From Streptomyces amritsarensis (GTDB taxonomy: Bacteria; Actinomycetota; Actinomycetes; Streptomycetales; Streptomycetaceae): a stretch of 64,000 nucleotides of DNA. A program made the position numbers and the translations under genes. The DNA is taken from assembly GCF_001953875.1 (NCBI RefSeq), contig NZ_MQUR01000018.1, positions 1-64,000 on the forward strand, written 5' to 3'. Positions 43,309-52,757 of the stretch are shown here, piece after piece. Numbering within the stretch: position 1 is the first letter of the stretch; every line of letters begins with the position of its first letter. The notes beneath the pieces were generated by a model. That model was not told the origin of the DNA, made no database searches, and saw only the letters and a list, made by a program, of their open reading frames with translations.

Positions 43309-44556
43309 GTGTCTCCGTTGAGCGCCACAAGATCGTCCGCCCGAACCCAGTCCTTGGGGAAGGTGCTTTCCCTCTTCACCGGAGCGGGTGGCCTCGACGT
43401 AGGTCTGGAGAGGGCAGGTCTGGACACCGTCGCGTGCGTGGAACTCAACGGCGACGCCAGGTCCGTCCTCGCGGCCAATCGGCCGGGATGGGCCCTACCC
43501 GGCGATGGTGACGTGAACACAGCTGCCCAGCAGCTCGTACCCGGGGCGCTGGGCATGAAGCCCGGCGAGCTGGACCTCATCGCGGGGGGCCCGCCGTGTC
43601 AGCCTTTCTCCAAGGCCGCGCAGTGGGCCTCGACGGCCCGCAGTGGCATGCAGGACGACCGGGCCAAATGTGTGCACGGGATGCTCGACCTGGTGGAGAG
43701 CTTCCTCCCGAAGGCATTGCTCATCGAGAACGTCGAGGGATTCCTGCGAGGCAAAGACAATGCCTCCGAGGTCATCAGCGAGGGACTCGCTGGCATCAAC
43801 GCTCGTCATGGCACGTCCTACCGGCTGGCGGCCGAGGTTGTTGACGCGGCCGACTTCGGGGTGCCGCAGCACCGGCGCCGGGCCATCGGCATCGCTTACC
43901 GGGATGGTGCGGAGGTCCACCTGCCGGAGGCCACCCACGCGGACGCGCCGATGCGGGCCTGGGACGTGCTCTGGGATCTCGAAGAGGACGAGAAGCCTTC
44001 CGCCACAGGTCAGTGGGCGGCGTTGTTGCCTTCCATCCCCGAAGGCGGCAACTATCTCCATCTCACGGCCCGTGGTGAGGGTGAGGAACTCTTCGGCTGG
44101 CGAACCCGGTACTGGTCGTTTCTGCTGAAGCTGGCCAAGGACCGGCCGTCCTGGACCCTGCCGGCATCTCCCGGACCGAGCACCGGGCCGTTCCACTGGG
44201 ACAACCGGCCGCTGTCCGTCCGGGAGCAGATGCGTTTGCAGACCTTCCCCGACGAATGGCGCATCGACCACCCTTTCCGTGCCGGCCGGCGGATGGTGGG
44301 CAACGCGACACCCCCGCTCCTTGCAGAGGTGCTGGGGCGGACCATCGTGGGAGACCTCGAACTGGGTGAAGCCTCAGCCAGGACCCGCCTCTTGGAAGGA
44401 ACGCCTTCTTTGTTGCCGGTGCGCCAGCCGAGGGTCCCCCGCGCCGTCGCGCCCGTCTCAATACCTGAGGCGTACCAAGCGCAGGTGGGTGCCAAGGAGG
44501 CCCATCCGGGCGAGGGCATTGGCCCTTCTCCCAGACGGTTGGTGGCGAGAGGGTGA
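43309..44556 (+). CDS. druM: DNA (cytosine-5-)-methyltransferase, Druantia DruM-like
   Basis: 415 residues. C5-methylase motifs in order: I VLSLFTGAGGLDVGLERAG (SAM binding), IV GGPPCQPFSKAAQW with the catalytic Cys, VI LLIENVEGFLRG, VIII FGVPQHRRRAIGI, and X GNATPPLLAEVLG. Transfers methyl from SAM to cytosine C5. GTG 43309 gives the longest protein; TTG 43318 is better spaced (8 bp) from GGGGAG. No paired restriction endonuclease is adjacent; instead the divergent operon ends in a DUF1998 helicase, matching type II Druantia. Likely marks self DNA. The C-terminal 60 residues are an unusual Pro/Arg-rich extension. Confidence 0.92.
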   Translation: MSPLSATRSSARTQSLGKVLSLFTGAGGLDVGLERAGLDTVACVELNGDARSVLAANRPGWALPGDGDVNTAAQQLVPGALGMKPGELDLIAGGPPCQPFSKAAQWASTARSGMQDDRAKCVHGMLDLVESFLPKALLIENVEGFLRGKDNASEVISEGLAGINARHGTSYRLAAEVVDAADFGVPQHRRRAIGIAYRDGAEVHLPEATHADAPMRAWDVLWDLEEDEKPSATGQWAALLPSIPEGGNYLHLTARGEGEELFGWRTRYWSFLLKLAKDRPSWTLPASPGPSTGPFHWDNRPLSVREQMRLQTFPDEWRIDHPFRAGRRMVGNATPPLLAEVLGRTIVGDLELGEASARTRLLEGTPSLLPVRQPRVPRAVAPVSIPEAYQAQVGAKEAHPGEGIGPSPRRLVARG

Positions 44557-44666
44557 CCTGCCCCTGGTCCGTCACCGGGCGAACAATCGCCGGAGGAGGG
44601 ATCAGGCCACTCACCGCGTACGCGCCCGCCCGGGCGGGTATCGGCCTGCACGGGAGAGGGGGCGGT

Positions 44667-45227
44667 GTGCGGGCTGTGGTGCGGGGGTTGGGGCGGGGGT
44701 TGGGGCGGGGTGCGGCCGGGGTCGGGGTGGTCGTGACGCTTGCGGTGGCCGGGTGGTTGATGTGGGTGCTGCCCGGGCCGCAGTTGGGCGCCGTACTCGG
44801 GTTGGGGCCCGTCGACGGGGTCGTCTCGGTCCACCGCTGCTACGAGGCCACCGACGCCGAGGGATACGCCACCGGTACCGACTGCACGGGCTGGTACACC
44901 CCTCGGCGGGCAGGGGAGGAGGCGCGCGAGATCGTGCTGGACACGGCCGCCGACGAGTACCGGCGGGGCACCCAGGTGGAGGTGCGGACGGCGAGGGGCA
45001 GGGCCTACGAGCTGTCGGGGACCGCCGTGTTCAACTTCGGCTCGGCGGCCGGCCTGCTGCTCGTACCGTTCCTGACGCTCGCGGCCTGGCTGTTCGCCTG
45101 CGCGCGCAGCGGCGCGGTGGAGAGCGGCGACGGCTACTTCCTCGTCTCCCTGGCCGGCCTGCTCGCCGCGATCGTGCTGGCGGCCGTGGCCGGAATCCTG
45201 GTCGGGATCGCGACCGCCGTGTTCTGA
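44667..45227 (+). CDS. Membrane protein, unknown
   Basis: 186 residues from GTG 44667 (GGGAGAGGG upstream); an earlier in-frame start at 44553 overlaps the methyltransferase end. Hydrophobic helices at the N-terminus (AAGVGVVVTLAVAGWLMWVLPG) and two in the C-terminal third (AAGLLLVPFLTLAAWLFAC, LVSLAGLLAAIVLAAVAGILVGI). Between them is an external loop with a Cys pair (VHRCYEATDAEGYATGTDCTGWYTP) suited to a disulfide. First non-defence gene on the right of the island. Function unknown. Confidence 0.75.
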   Translation: MRAVVRGLGRGLGRGAAGVGVVVTLAVAGWLMWVLPGPQLGAVLGLGPVDGVVSVHRCYEATDAEGYATGTDCTGWYTPRRAGEEAREIVLDTAADEYRRGTQVEVRTARGRAYELSGTAVFNFGSAAGLLLVPFLTLAAWLFACARSGAVESGDGYFLVSLAGLLAAIVLAAVAGILVGIATAVF

Positions 45228-45293
45228 CGGCGACGGAGAATCCGGACCGGATCCGGGTGTGTGACCGGCATGCCGGTCACACACCCGGCCGGG

Positions 45294-45890
45294 TCAGGCC
45301 TTGGCGGTCGGGCGGTAGGTGCACACGTGCACGCCCGCGGGGCTGATGGCCGTCGAGGTCAGTTCGAGGGTGTGCAGGCCGCCGTCCTGCGGGAAGATCG
45401 ACTTCCCGCCCCCCAGCAGCACCGGCATGATCATGAGCCGCAGTTCGTCGACGAGGCCCTCGCTCAGCAGGGTGCGTGCGAGGGTGGGGCTGCCCATGAC
45501 GACCAGGTCGCCGCCATCGCCGTCGCGCAGCTCGCGGATGCGGGCGACGGCCTTGTCCCCGTCGATGCGCGTGGTGTTGTTCCAGGTCAGCTCGTCGTCG
45601 CCGAGGGTGTCGGACACGACGTACTTCGGGATGGCGTTCATCCGGTCGGCGAACGGGTCGCCGGCCCGCTCGGGCCACGCGGCGGCCATGTTCTGCCAGG
45701 TGCGGCGCCCGTACAGCAGCGCGTCGGCCTTCTCCAGGGCCTCGGTGAAGGAGCCGCCGACGACCTCCGGGTCGAAGAAGGGCTGGGTCCAACCGCCGTG
45801 GGCGAAGCCGCCGTCGCCGTCCTCGCCCTGGCCGCCCGGTGCCTGCACGACGCCGTCGAGGCTGATGAATTCAGTGATGACGATGCGCAT
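45294..45890 (-). CDS. Dihydrofolate-reductase-fold protein (RibD C-terminal type)
   Basis: 198 residues from ATG 45890 (AGAGGAACG upstream). Pattern MRIVITEFISLDGVVQAPGG, ALEKADALLYGRRTWQNMAAAWP, VVMGSPTLARTLLSEGLVDELRLMIMPVLLGGGKSIFP is that of the DHFR/RibD_C family of small NADPH-dependent reductases such as YyaP/YwjB. Substrate unknown; it need not be a true dihydrofolate reductase. Confidence 0.92.
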   Translation of the reverse strand: MRIVITEFISLDGVVQAPGGQGEDGDGGFAHGGWTQPFFDPEVVGGSFTEALEKADALLYGRRTWQNMAAAWPERAGDPFADRMNAIPKYVVSDTLGDDELTWNNTTRIDGDKAVARIRELRDGDGGDLVVMGSPTLARTLLSEGLVDELRLMIMPVLLGGGKSIFPQDGGLHTLELTSTAISPAGVHVCTYRPTAKA

Positions 45891-45981
45891 GGGGATCGTT
45901 CCTCTTCTGTCCGGGTCGGTGGGTACGGAAGTAAGACCGGCGGGCGCCGCGGAATGTATCGGTCCCCACGACTCTTCTTGA

Positions 45982-45995
45982 GTGATCCGGGTCAC
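45982..45995. promoter_or_regulatory. Candidate Crp site GTGATCCGGGTCAC
   Basis: GTGATCC/GGGTCAC is a near-perfect palindrome and matches the Streptomyces Crp consensus GTG(N)6GNCAC. It is 92 bp upstream of the minus-strand reductase and 289 bp upstream of the transglycosylase gene. With seven fixed bases the consensus also turns up by chance in GC-rich DNA. Confidence 0.4.
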
Positions 45996-46283
45996 ATCGG
46001 CGTGCGTGCGGTGTGTGGTGTGCGGTGGCGCGGTCTCGCAGGGTCTGCCGTGGCTTCGAACAGACGGGATCCGGCTGGAAACAGGTTGTCATCGGACCAT
46101 TTCGGGCGGAGGGTTGGGATCGTTGTCCGTTCTGTCGCCGGACCCCGGTGAAGGTGAGACGAATGGTGCGTCACATCTGCCGATCGGACGGCGAGTCGGG
46201 TCGGAATACCTGATAGACAGTGGATATTCACGGCCAGACCGGCCGCATGCCTTTGAACGGCTCCTTGGGGGGATTGCCGCACT

Positions 46284-47951
46284 GTGAAGCCGCTTCACCG
46301 CCACATCGTCAACACCTCGCGCAAGGTCCTGTGCACGGCCGCGCTCGCGGCCAGCCTGACCACTGCCGCGGTCGTGTCCACTCCGTCGACCGCGGATGCG
46401 GGAGAGTCCGAACCGACCCCGGACAGTCCGCAGGCCACCGACCGAGGTGACGCCCGGCTGGACCTGCCGGACATCGTCGCCGACCCGCCGCCCGCCGCGG
46501 GGACGGGCACGCAGGAGGCCGGCGCGAGCGGCATACCCGCGACCGCCCTCGACGCCTACAACCGCGCCGAGGTCGCCGTGGCGGCGGCGCTCCCGAACTG
46601 CAAGCTGCCGTGGCAGCTGCTCGCGGGCATCGGCCGGGTCGAGTCCGTCCACGCCTCCGGCTACGGCCTCAAGGCCGACGGCTACACCGAGAAGCCGATC
46701 CGCGGCCCCCGCCTCGACGGCAACGGCTTCGCCGAGATCCGCGACACCGACCGGGGCGAGTTCGACGCGGACGTGGTCTACGACCGCGCCGTCGGGCCGA
46801 TGCAGTTCATCCCCTCGACCTGGGCCACCTGGGGCGCCGACGGCAACGGCGACGCCAAGCGGGACCCCAACAACATCTACGACGCGGCCCTGGGCGCCGG
46901 CCTCTACCTGTGCGCCGGCGACCGGAACCTGTCCGTGGCCGCCGAGCTCGACAAGGCGATCCTCAGCTACAACAACTCCCGCGAGTACGTGAACACCGTG
47001 CTCGGCTACATGCGGCAGTACCAGCAGGGAGCCACCGAGGTCGCCAACCCGCCCGTCGGGAACTACCCGCCGGCGCAGCCGGGCACCCTGCCCACGCCCC
47101 GCCCGCAGACCCCGGTCACGCCGACGCCGGCCCCCAAGCCGACGCCGACTCCCACCCCCAAGCCGACCCCGACGCCCACCCCCACCCCCACCCCGACGCC
47201 GACTCCGACCCCGGAGAAGCCGGCCCCTCACCTGGCCGAGCTGACGGTGCTGGACGGTCCCGGCCTCGCCGCCGAGGCCGGTACGGCCTTCACGGTCGTC
47301 CCGCGGGTCAAGCTGCTCCTCAGCGACGGCAAGCCCGCCGCGGGCCGCGAGGTCATCTTCGCGGTCGAGGAGGATGCCACCGGCACCCTGTTCGGGACGG
47401 CGAAGTCCCTGGTGGTCAAGACGGGCGCCGACGGCATCGCCGCCGCGCCCGGCCTGAAGGCCGGCGCCACGGCGGGCACCTTCACCCTGCGCGCCTCGGC
47501 CTACGACACCACCAGCCGGCTCACCGTGAACTTCGCCGGCAAGGTCACGGCGCCCGCCGCCGACCTGCTCGCCCGCCCGGACGGCTCGAAGCCGATCGTG
47601 GCGGCCGCCGGTACGAGCATCACGGGCGTCGAGGTCCGTGCCACGGCCAAGGGCAAGGCCGTCGCCGTGTCCGGTGTCGTCGCCGGCCTGGGCCAGGAGA
47701 AGGACGGGAAGTGGGTGCCGGCCGACCCGGCGACCGCGAAGGGCCCGTACTTCAAGGACGCGACCGGCAAGAAGGCCTTCAGCCTCACCCTGGCGGCGAC
47801 CGCTGCCGACGGCCGGATCGTCCTGCCGGAGCTCTTCACGGACGCCGACCTCGCCCCCGGCACCTACCAGCTCCGCCTGGTCACCCCGGAGGACGTGACG
47901 CTGATCCTCGACATCGAGATCACCGCCCCGCCCGCGGCCACCGCGAAGTGA
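46284..47951 (+). CDS. Secreted lytic transglycosylase with Pro/Thr linker
   Basis: 555 residues from GTG 46284. Sec signal peptide (VLCTAALAASLTTAAVVSTPSTADA), then a lysozyme-like SLT/MltB-type domain (~residues 90-255): LPWQLLAGIGRVESVHASG with the catalytic Glu, RAVGPMQFIPSTWATWG and ALGAGLYLC. A long PTPTPKPTPTPTP linker (nucleotides ~47090-47220) joins it to a C-terminal beta-rich, Ig-like region (~315-555; LTVLDGPGLAAEAGTAFTVVPRV). Cleaves peptidoglycan glycan strands outside the cell; the C-terminus may bind the wall. A candidate Crp site lies 289 bp upstream. No ydaO riboswitch pattern was seen in the 46000-46283 leader. Confidence 0.92.
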   Translation: MKPLHRHIVNTSRKVLCTAALAASLTTAAVVSTPSTADAGESEPTPDSPQATDRGDARLDLPDIVADPPPAAGTGTQEAGASGIPATALDAYNRAEVAVAAALPNCKLPWQLLAGIGRVESVHASGYGLKADGYTEKPIRGPRLDGNGFAEIRDTDRGEFDADVVYDRAVGPMQFIPSTWATWGADGNGDAKRDPNNIYDAALGAGLYLCAGDRNLSVAAELDKAILSYNNSREYVNTVLGYMRQYQQGATEVANPPVGNYPPAQPGTLPTPRPQTPVTPTPAPKPTPTPTPKPTPTPTPTPTPTPTPTPEKPAPHLAELTVLDGPGLAAEAGTAFTVVPRVKLLLSDGKPAAGREVIFAVEEDATGTLFGTAKSLVVKTGADGIAAAPGLKAGATAGTFTLRASAYDTTSRLTVNFAGKVTAPAADLLARPDGSKPIVAAAGTSITGVEVRATAKGKAVAVSGVVAGLGQEKDGKWVPADPATAKGPYFKDATGKKAFSLTLAATAADGRIVLPELFTDADLAPGTYQLRLVTPEDVTLILDIEITAPPAATAK

Positions 47952-47955
47952 CCCC

Positions 47956-47984
47956 GGCGCCCGGGCCCGCACGGCCCGGGCGCC
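47956..47984 (+). terminator. 12-bp hairpin directly after the transglycosylase
   Basis: GGCGCCCGGGCC (47956-47967) and GGCCCGGGCGCC (47973-47984), loop CGCAC, 4 bp after the stop codon. Confidence 0.7.
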
Positions 47985-48002
47985 TCCGGCCCGCCCGTAC
48001 TG

Positions 48003-48046
48003 CGCCCTGGGGCCCGCACCGTGCACACGGTGCGGGCCCCAGGGCG
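48003..48046. terminator. 21-bp perfect hairpin between convergent genes
   Basis: GCCCTGGGGCCCGCACCGTG (48004-48023) and CACGGTGCGGGCCCCAGGGC (48026-48045) are perfect complements, with one further pair outside. Downstream of the transglycosylase and, on the other strand, of the cold-shock gene, so bidirectional. Confidence 0.75.
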
Positions 48047-48168
48047 TGTCCGTCCCCCCCTCAGCCGGGAGGGGGAAAGGCAGGAGCCCCGCCGCTCCGC
48101 TCGCGCGGAAGTGACAGGGCTCCTTGGGTACTGCTTTTCCAACCCGCGATTGAGGTTGGCCCAGGCGA

Positions 48169-48372
48169 CTAGGCCGGGGTGACGTTCTCCGCCTGCGGGC
48201 CCTTCGGACCCTGCGTGACGTCGAAGTTCACCGTCTGGTTCTCCTCGAGGGAGCGGAAGCCAGAGGCGTTGATCGCGGAGTAGTGGACGAAGACATCCGG
48301 GCCGCCGCCGTCCTGGGCGATGAAGCCGAAGCCCTTTTCAGCGTTGAACCACTTCACGGTTCCGGTAGCCAT
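48169..48372 (-). CDS. Cold-shock protein (CspA family)
   Basis: 67 residues. Canonical cold-shock domain: [19 protein letters not shown] (RNP1) and DVFVHYSAI (RNP2), ending [13 protein letters not shown]. Binds single-stranded nucleic acid as an RNA chaperone. ATG 48372 follows GGAGGG. A long AT-rich leader with a hairpin (48440-48465) suggests post-transcriptional control, common for csp genes. Confidence 0.97.
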   Translation of the reverse strand: MATGTVKWFNAEKGFGFIAQDGGGPDVFVHYSAINASGFRSLEENQTVNFDVTQGPKGPQAENVTPA

Positions 48373-48439
48373 GAGCCCTCCTATGGGCCAAAGGGTCGCC
48401 CTGCTCCAGAACCTGCTAAGAAGTCTGAAAACTACAAAA

Positions 48440-48465
48440 GCCTGCGGGTCACATTCTCCGCAGGC
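48440..48465 (-). promoter_or_regulatory. Leader hairpin of the cold-shock gene
   Basis: GCCTGCGG (48440-48447) and CCGCAGGC (48458-48465), 10-nt loop, 68 bp upstream of the csp start on the minus strand in an AT-rich leader (48373-48500). Confidence 0.45.
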
Positions 48466-48600
48466 CTCGTACTGCAAGGGAAACCAAACTGCAACTTGCG
48501 TCGAGCCTAGCACGCACCATGCGGCCGAGACCAGAGGGAAAGATCACGTCACCCGGACGTTTGAGACCCGCCTCAAGGCTGACGCAGACCGTGGGACTAG

Positions 48601-49473
<873 letters not shown>

Positions 49474-49679
49474 CCGGGTTTACCGCCAGGTAGATCCAAA
49501 ACGCCCGGCAGGTGAATGCCCGGTTTCCCGGCAATTCCCGCCCTTTCCGCATTCCTCCGCCGGTCGGGGGAAATGCAAAAGGGTGACGGCCGCACCCTCC
49601 CCCCGCCCGCAACCCCCTAGGCTGCTGCTCGGCCGGGTGCCACAAGGCGCCCGGGACCACGGGGAATTGGGGGGACGCG

Positions 49680-51461
49680 ATGCATCCGCTGGAAGCCGGT
49701 GAGCCGCGGACCATCGGCGCGTACCGGTTGCTCGGCCGGCTCGGCGCGGGTGGCATGGGCCGGGTGTACCTGGGACGCAGTGCGGGCGGCCGGACCGTCG
49801 CCGTCAAGATCGTGCACCCGCACTTCGCCTCCGACGAGGAGTTCCGGGCCCGGTTCCGCCGCGAGGTCGAGGCGGCCCGGCGGGTCGGCGGCGAGTGGAC
49901 CGCGCCGGTGCTGGACGCGGACCCCGAGGCCCCGGTCCCGTGGGTGGCCACCGGATACGTGGCGGGGCCCTCCCTGGCCCGCGCGCTCGCCGCGCACGGG
50001 CCGCTCCCCGAACCCTCGGTACGGGCCGTCGGCGCGGGCCTGGCGCGCGCCCTGGTGGCCGTGCACGGGCTCGGGCTCGTCCACCGGGACGTGAAACCGT
50101 CGAACGTGATGCTCGCCCTCGACGGGCCCCGGCTGATCGACTTCGGGATCGCGCGGGCCATGGACGGCACCGCCTCGCTCACCTCCACCGGGGTCTCCGT
50201 CGGCTCGCCCGGCTACATGTCCCCCGAGCAGATCCTCGGCAAGGGGATCACCGGGGCGGCCGACGTGTTCTCCCTCGGCGCGGTGCTGGCCTTCGCGGCG
50301 ACCGGCAGGCCGCCCTTCACCGGGGACAACTCCGCCACCCTCCTCTACAAGGTGGTGCACGAACCGCCCGAGCTCGGCGACCTCCCCGCAGGGGACCTGC
50401 GCGACCTGATCGAGGCCTGCCTCGCGAAGGCGGCCGCCGACCGGCCCGCGCCCGAGGCGGTCGCCGCCGCCCTGGCGGGGGCGCTCGGCGCCCCCGGCTG
50501 GCTCCCGGCACCCCTGGTGGAGGAGGCCAGCCGGGCCGCGGTGGCCCTCCTCGACCTCGACGCCGATTCCCCCGAGGGTGCCGCGGCAGGCGGACCGGCT
50601 CCGGCCGGCGCCGGGGCCGGGGCCGCGCCGGAGGCCGCGTCCGGCCCGGTCCCCTTCGCCGCGGGGTCGTACGCCCCCGCCAGCGGCGGCTTCGGGGCGC
50701 CGGACCCCTCGTACGGGAGCCGGGGCGCGGGCTTCCCATACGCCGCCCCGGCCGCGGGCCCGTACGCCAGCCCCACCGAGACCGCCGGCGCAGGCCCGGC
50801 GGGCGCCGCGGGCGCCGCGGCCGGGGCGGTGCCGCAGCCGCGGTCCGAGCCCGGCGGGCCGCAGGTCAGCCTCAGGGCCGCGGGGCGCCGGTTCAGCTGC
50901 ACCGTCGTGCTGGCCGCGGCGGCCGTCCTGGCGGTGCTGTCCGGCGGGGTCTACTTCCTGGACCTGCTGCCGGGGCAGGGCGGCGACCGGCAGCGGGACC
51001 TGGCCGACGCCGGCGCGCGGCCCTCGGCCTCCTCGCCCGCCCCGGGCGCCTCGGCCCCGGCGCCGGTCGCGAGCTCCGCCTCGCCTGCGCCCGGGACCCG
51101 TACCGACGTCCCCAAGGAGCTCATCGGCACGTGGAAGGGCACGGTCACCACCGCCCGCCTCGGCCTGTCGTCGGAGTTCGAGATCACCATCAAGGGCGGC
51201 AAGGTCGGCGAGGTCGTCGCCCGGGACAAGTCGGTCCTCGCCGTCCTCGGCACCGACTGCAGCGGCGACTGGAAGCTCTCCTCGGCCACCGACCGCTCGC
51301 TGGTCCTGGACACCTCGGCCGGCCCCAACCCGGCCCCCGGGGTCTGCTCCAACGGCTCCGCCGACGAGCGGTTCACCCTCAACGCGGACGGGACGCTGCA
51401 CTACAAGTCGGGCGACACCCCGGCAGGGAACCCCGAGGGAGATCTCAGGCGCAGCCCCTGA
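49680..51461 (+). CDS. Membrane-anchored serine/threonine protein kinase
   Basis: 593 residues. Kinase domain ~10-275: glycine loop RLGAGGMGRVYLG, VAVKIVHP (catalytic Lys), GLVHRDVKPSNVML (catalytic loop), LIDFGIARA (DFG), SVGSPGYMSPEQI (activation segment and APE-like). A Pro/Gly/Ala-rich linker (~300-400) leads to one transmembrane helix (CTVVLAAAAVLAVLSGGVYFL, ~408-428), a Ser/Ala/Pro stalk and an extracellular domain (~480-593) with KELIGTWKGTVTTARLGLSSEFEIT, lipocalin-like. No PASTA repeats. Stimulus and targets are unknown. Confidence 0.95.
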   Translation: MHPLEAGEPRTIGAYRLLGRLGAGGMGRVYLGRSAGGRTVAVKIVHPHFASDEEFRARFRREVEAARRVGGEWTAPVLDADPEAPVPWVATGYVAGPSLARALAAHGPLPEPSVRAVGAGLARALVAVHGLGLVHRDVKPSNVMLALDGPRLIDFGIARAMDGTASLTSTGVSVGSPGYMSPEQILGKGITGAADVFSLGAVLAFAATGRPPFTGDNSATLLYKVVHEPPELGDLPAGDLRDLIEACLAKAAADRPAPEAVAAALAGALGAPGWLPAPLVEEASRAAVALLDLDADSPEGAAAGGPAPAGAGAGAAPEAASGPVPFAAGSYAPASGGFGAPDPSYGSRGAGFPYAAPAAGPYASPTETAGAGPAGAAGAAAGAVPQPRSEPGGPQVSLRAAGRRFSCTVVLAAAAVLAVLSGGVYFLDLLPGQGGDRQRDLADAGARPSASSPAPGASAPAPVASSASPAPGTRTDVPKELIGTWKGTVTTARLGLSSEFEITIKGGKVGEVVARDKSVLAVLGTDCSGDWKLSSATDRSLVLDTSAGPNPAPGVCSNGSADERFTLNADGTLHYKSGDTPAGNPEGDLRRSP

Positions 51462-51538
51462 AACCCGCCGCCGACCCCTGGCGTAGGCTGGCTCGGTCCG
51501 GACCTTGACACAGACACACCGCCGAAAGGTGACTCCCG

Positions 51539-52738
51539 GTGACCGACCAGGCCGTTCTCCAGTCTGTCCTCGACCGCGCCGCCGCGGGGGGCCGGATCAC
51601 CAAGGAAGAGGCGCTCGACCTCTACCGCCACGCGCCGCTGCACGCGCTGGGGCAGGCGGCCGACGCGGTGCGCCGCCGCCGCTACGCCGGCACCGAGCAC
51701 ATCGCGACGTACATCATCGAGCGGAACATCAACTACACGAACGTGTGCGTCACGGCGTGCAAGTTCTGCGCCTTCTACGCCGCCCCCAAGGACACCAAGA
51801 AGGGCTGGTCCCGCGACCTCGACGACATCCTGCGCCGCTGCGCGGAGACCGTCGAGCTGGGCGGCACGCAGATCATGTTCCAGGGCGGGCACCACCCGGA
51901 CTACGGCGTCGAGTACTACGAGCACCACTTCGCGGCCATCAAGCAGGCGTTCCCGCAGCTGGTCATCCACTCCCTCGGCGCGTCCGAGGTCGAGCACATG
52001 GCCCGCATCTCGGGCGTCTCGGCGGAGGAGGCCATCAAGCGCATCCACGCGGCCGGCCTCGACTCCTTCGCAGGCGCCGGCGCCGAGCTGCTGCCGGCCC
52101 GCCCGCGCAAGGCGATCGCCCCGCTCAAGGAGTCCGGCGAGCGCTGGCTGGAGATCATGGAGATCGCCCACAAGCTGGGGGTGGAGTCCACCTCGACCAT
52201 GCTGATGGGCACCGGCGAGACCAACGCCGAGCGCATCGAGCACATCGCGATGATCCGGGACACGCAGGACCGCACGGGCGGCTTCCGCGCCTTCATCCCG
52301 TACACCTACCAGCCCGAGAACAACCACCTCAAGGGCCGGACCCAGGCGACGATCTTCGAGTACCTGCGCATGATCGCGGTCGCGCGCCTGTTCCTCGACA
52401 ACATCGCCCACATCCAGGGCTCCTGGCTGACCGTCGGCAAGGAGGCGGGCCAGCTCTCGCTGCACTACGGCGCGGACGACCTCGGCTCGATCATGCTGGA
52501 GGAGAACGTCGTCTCCTCCGCCGGCGCCAAGCACCGCTCCAACCGCCAGGAGATCATCGACCTGATCCGCAAGGCGGGCCGCACCCCGGCGCAGCGCGCG
52601 ACGACGTACGAGCACCTGCTGGTCCACGACGACCCGGCGAACGACCCGGCCGACGACCGCGTGGTCTCGCACATCTCCTCCACCGCGATCGAGGGCGGCA
52701 CCGCGCACCCCGAGCTGAAGCTCATCTCCGCGAACTGA
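51539..52738 (+). CDS. mqnC: Cyclic dehypoxanthinyl futalosine synthase (radical SAM)
   Basis: 399 residues from GTG 51539. Radical SAM CxxxCxxC in NVCVTACKFCAFYAAP (~residues 72-79), QIMFQGGHHPDYGVEYYE, and DSFAGAGAELLPARPRK are MqnC marks. It cyclises dehypoxanthinyl futalosine (made by futalosine hydrolase, not in this window) toward the naphthoate ring. Paralogue of mqnE. A small amidohydrolase-like gene follows after 19 bp and may be co-transcribed. Confidence 0.97.
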   Translation: MTDQAVLQSVLDRAAAGGRITKEEALDLYRHAPLHALGQAADAVRRRRYAGTEHIATYIIERNINYTNVCVTACKFCAFYAAPKDTKKGWSRDLDDILRRCAETVELGGTQIMFQGGHHPDYGVEYYEHHFAAIKQAFPQLVIHSLGASEVEHMARISGVSAEEAIKRIHAAGLDSFAGAGAELLPARPRKAIAPLKESGERWLEIMEIAHKLGVESTSTMLMGTGETNAERIEHIAMIRDTQDRTGGFRAFIPYTYQPENNHLKGRTQATIFEYLRMIAVARLFLDNIAHIQGSWLTVGKEAGQLSLHYGADDLGSIMLEENVVSSAGAKHRSNRQEIIDLIRKAGRTPAQRATTYEHLLVHDDPANDPADDRVVSHISSTAIEGGTAHPELKLISAN

Positions 52739-52757
52739 CGCGCCCGACACGATCACG

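Noticed and set aside
34613..44556. DISARM class 2 instead of Druantia
   Set aside because: DISARM has separate helicase and DUF1998 proteins and a PLD-domain DrmC; here they are fused and no PLD motif is visible. Kept as an alternative to test.
46000..46283. ydaO (c-di-AMP) riboswitch before the transglycosylase
   Set aside because: Such switches precede many Streptomyces wall hydrolases, but I could not find the conserved core; also not seen before the NlpC/P60 gene.
47090..47220. CRISPR-like or satellite repeat
   Set aside because: The repeat is the PTPTP-coding linker of the transglycosylase, without spacers.
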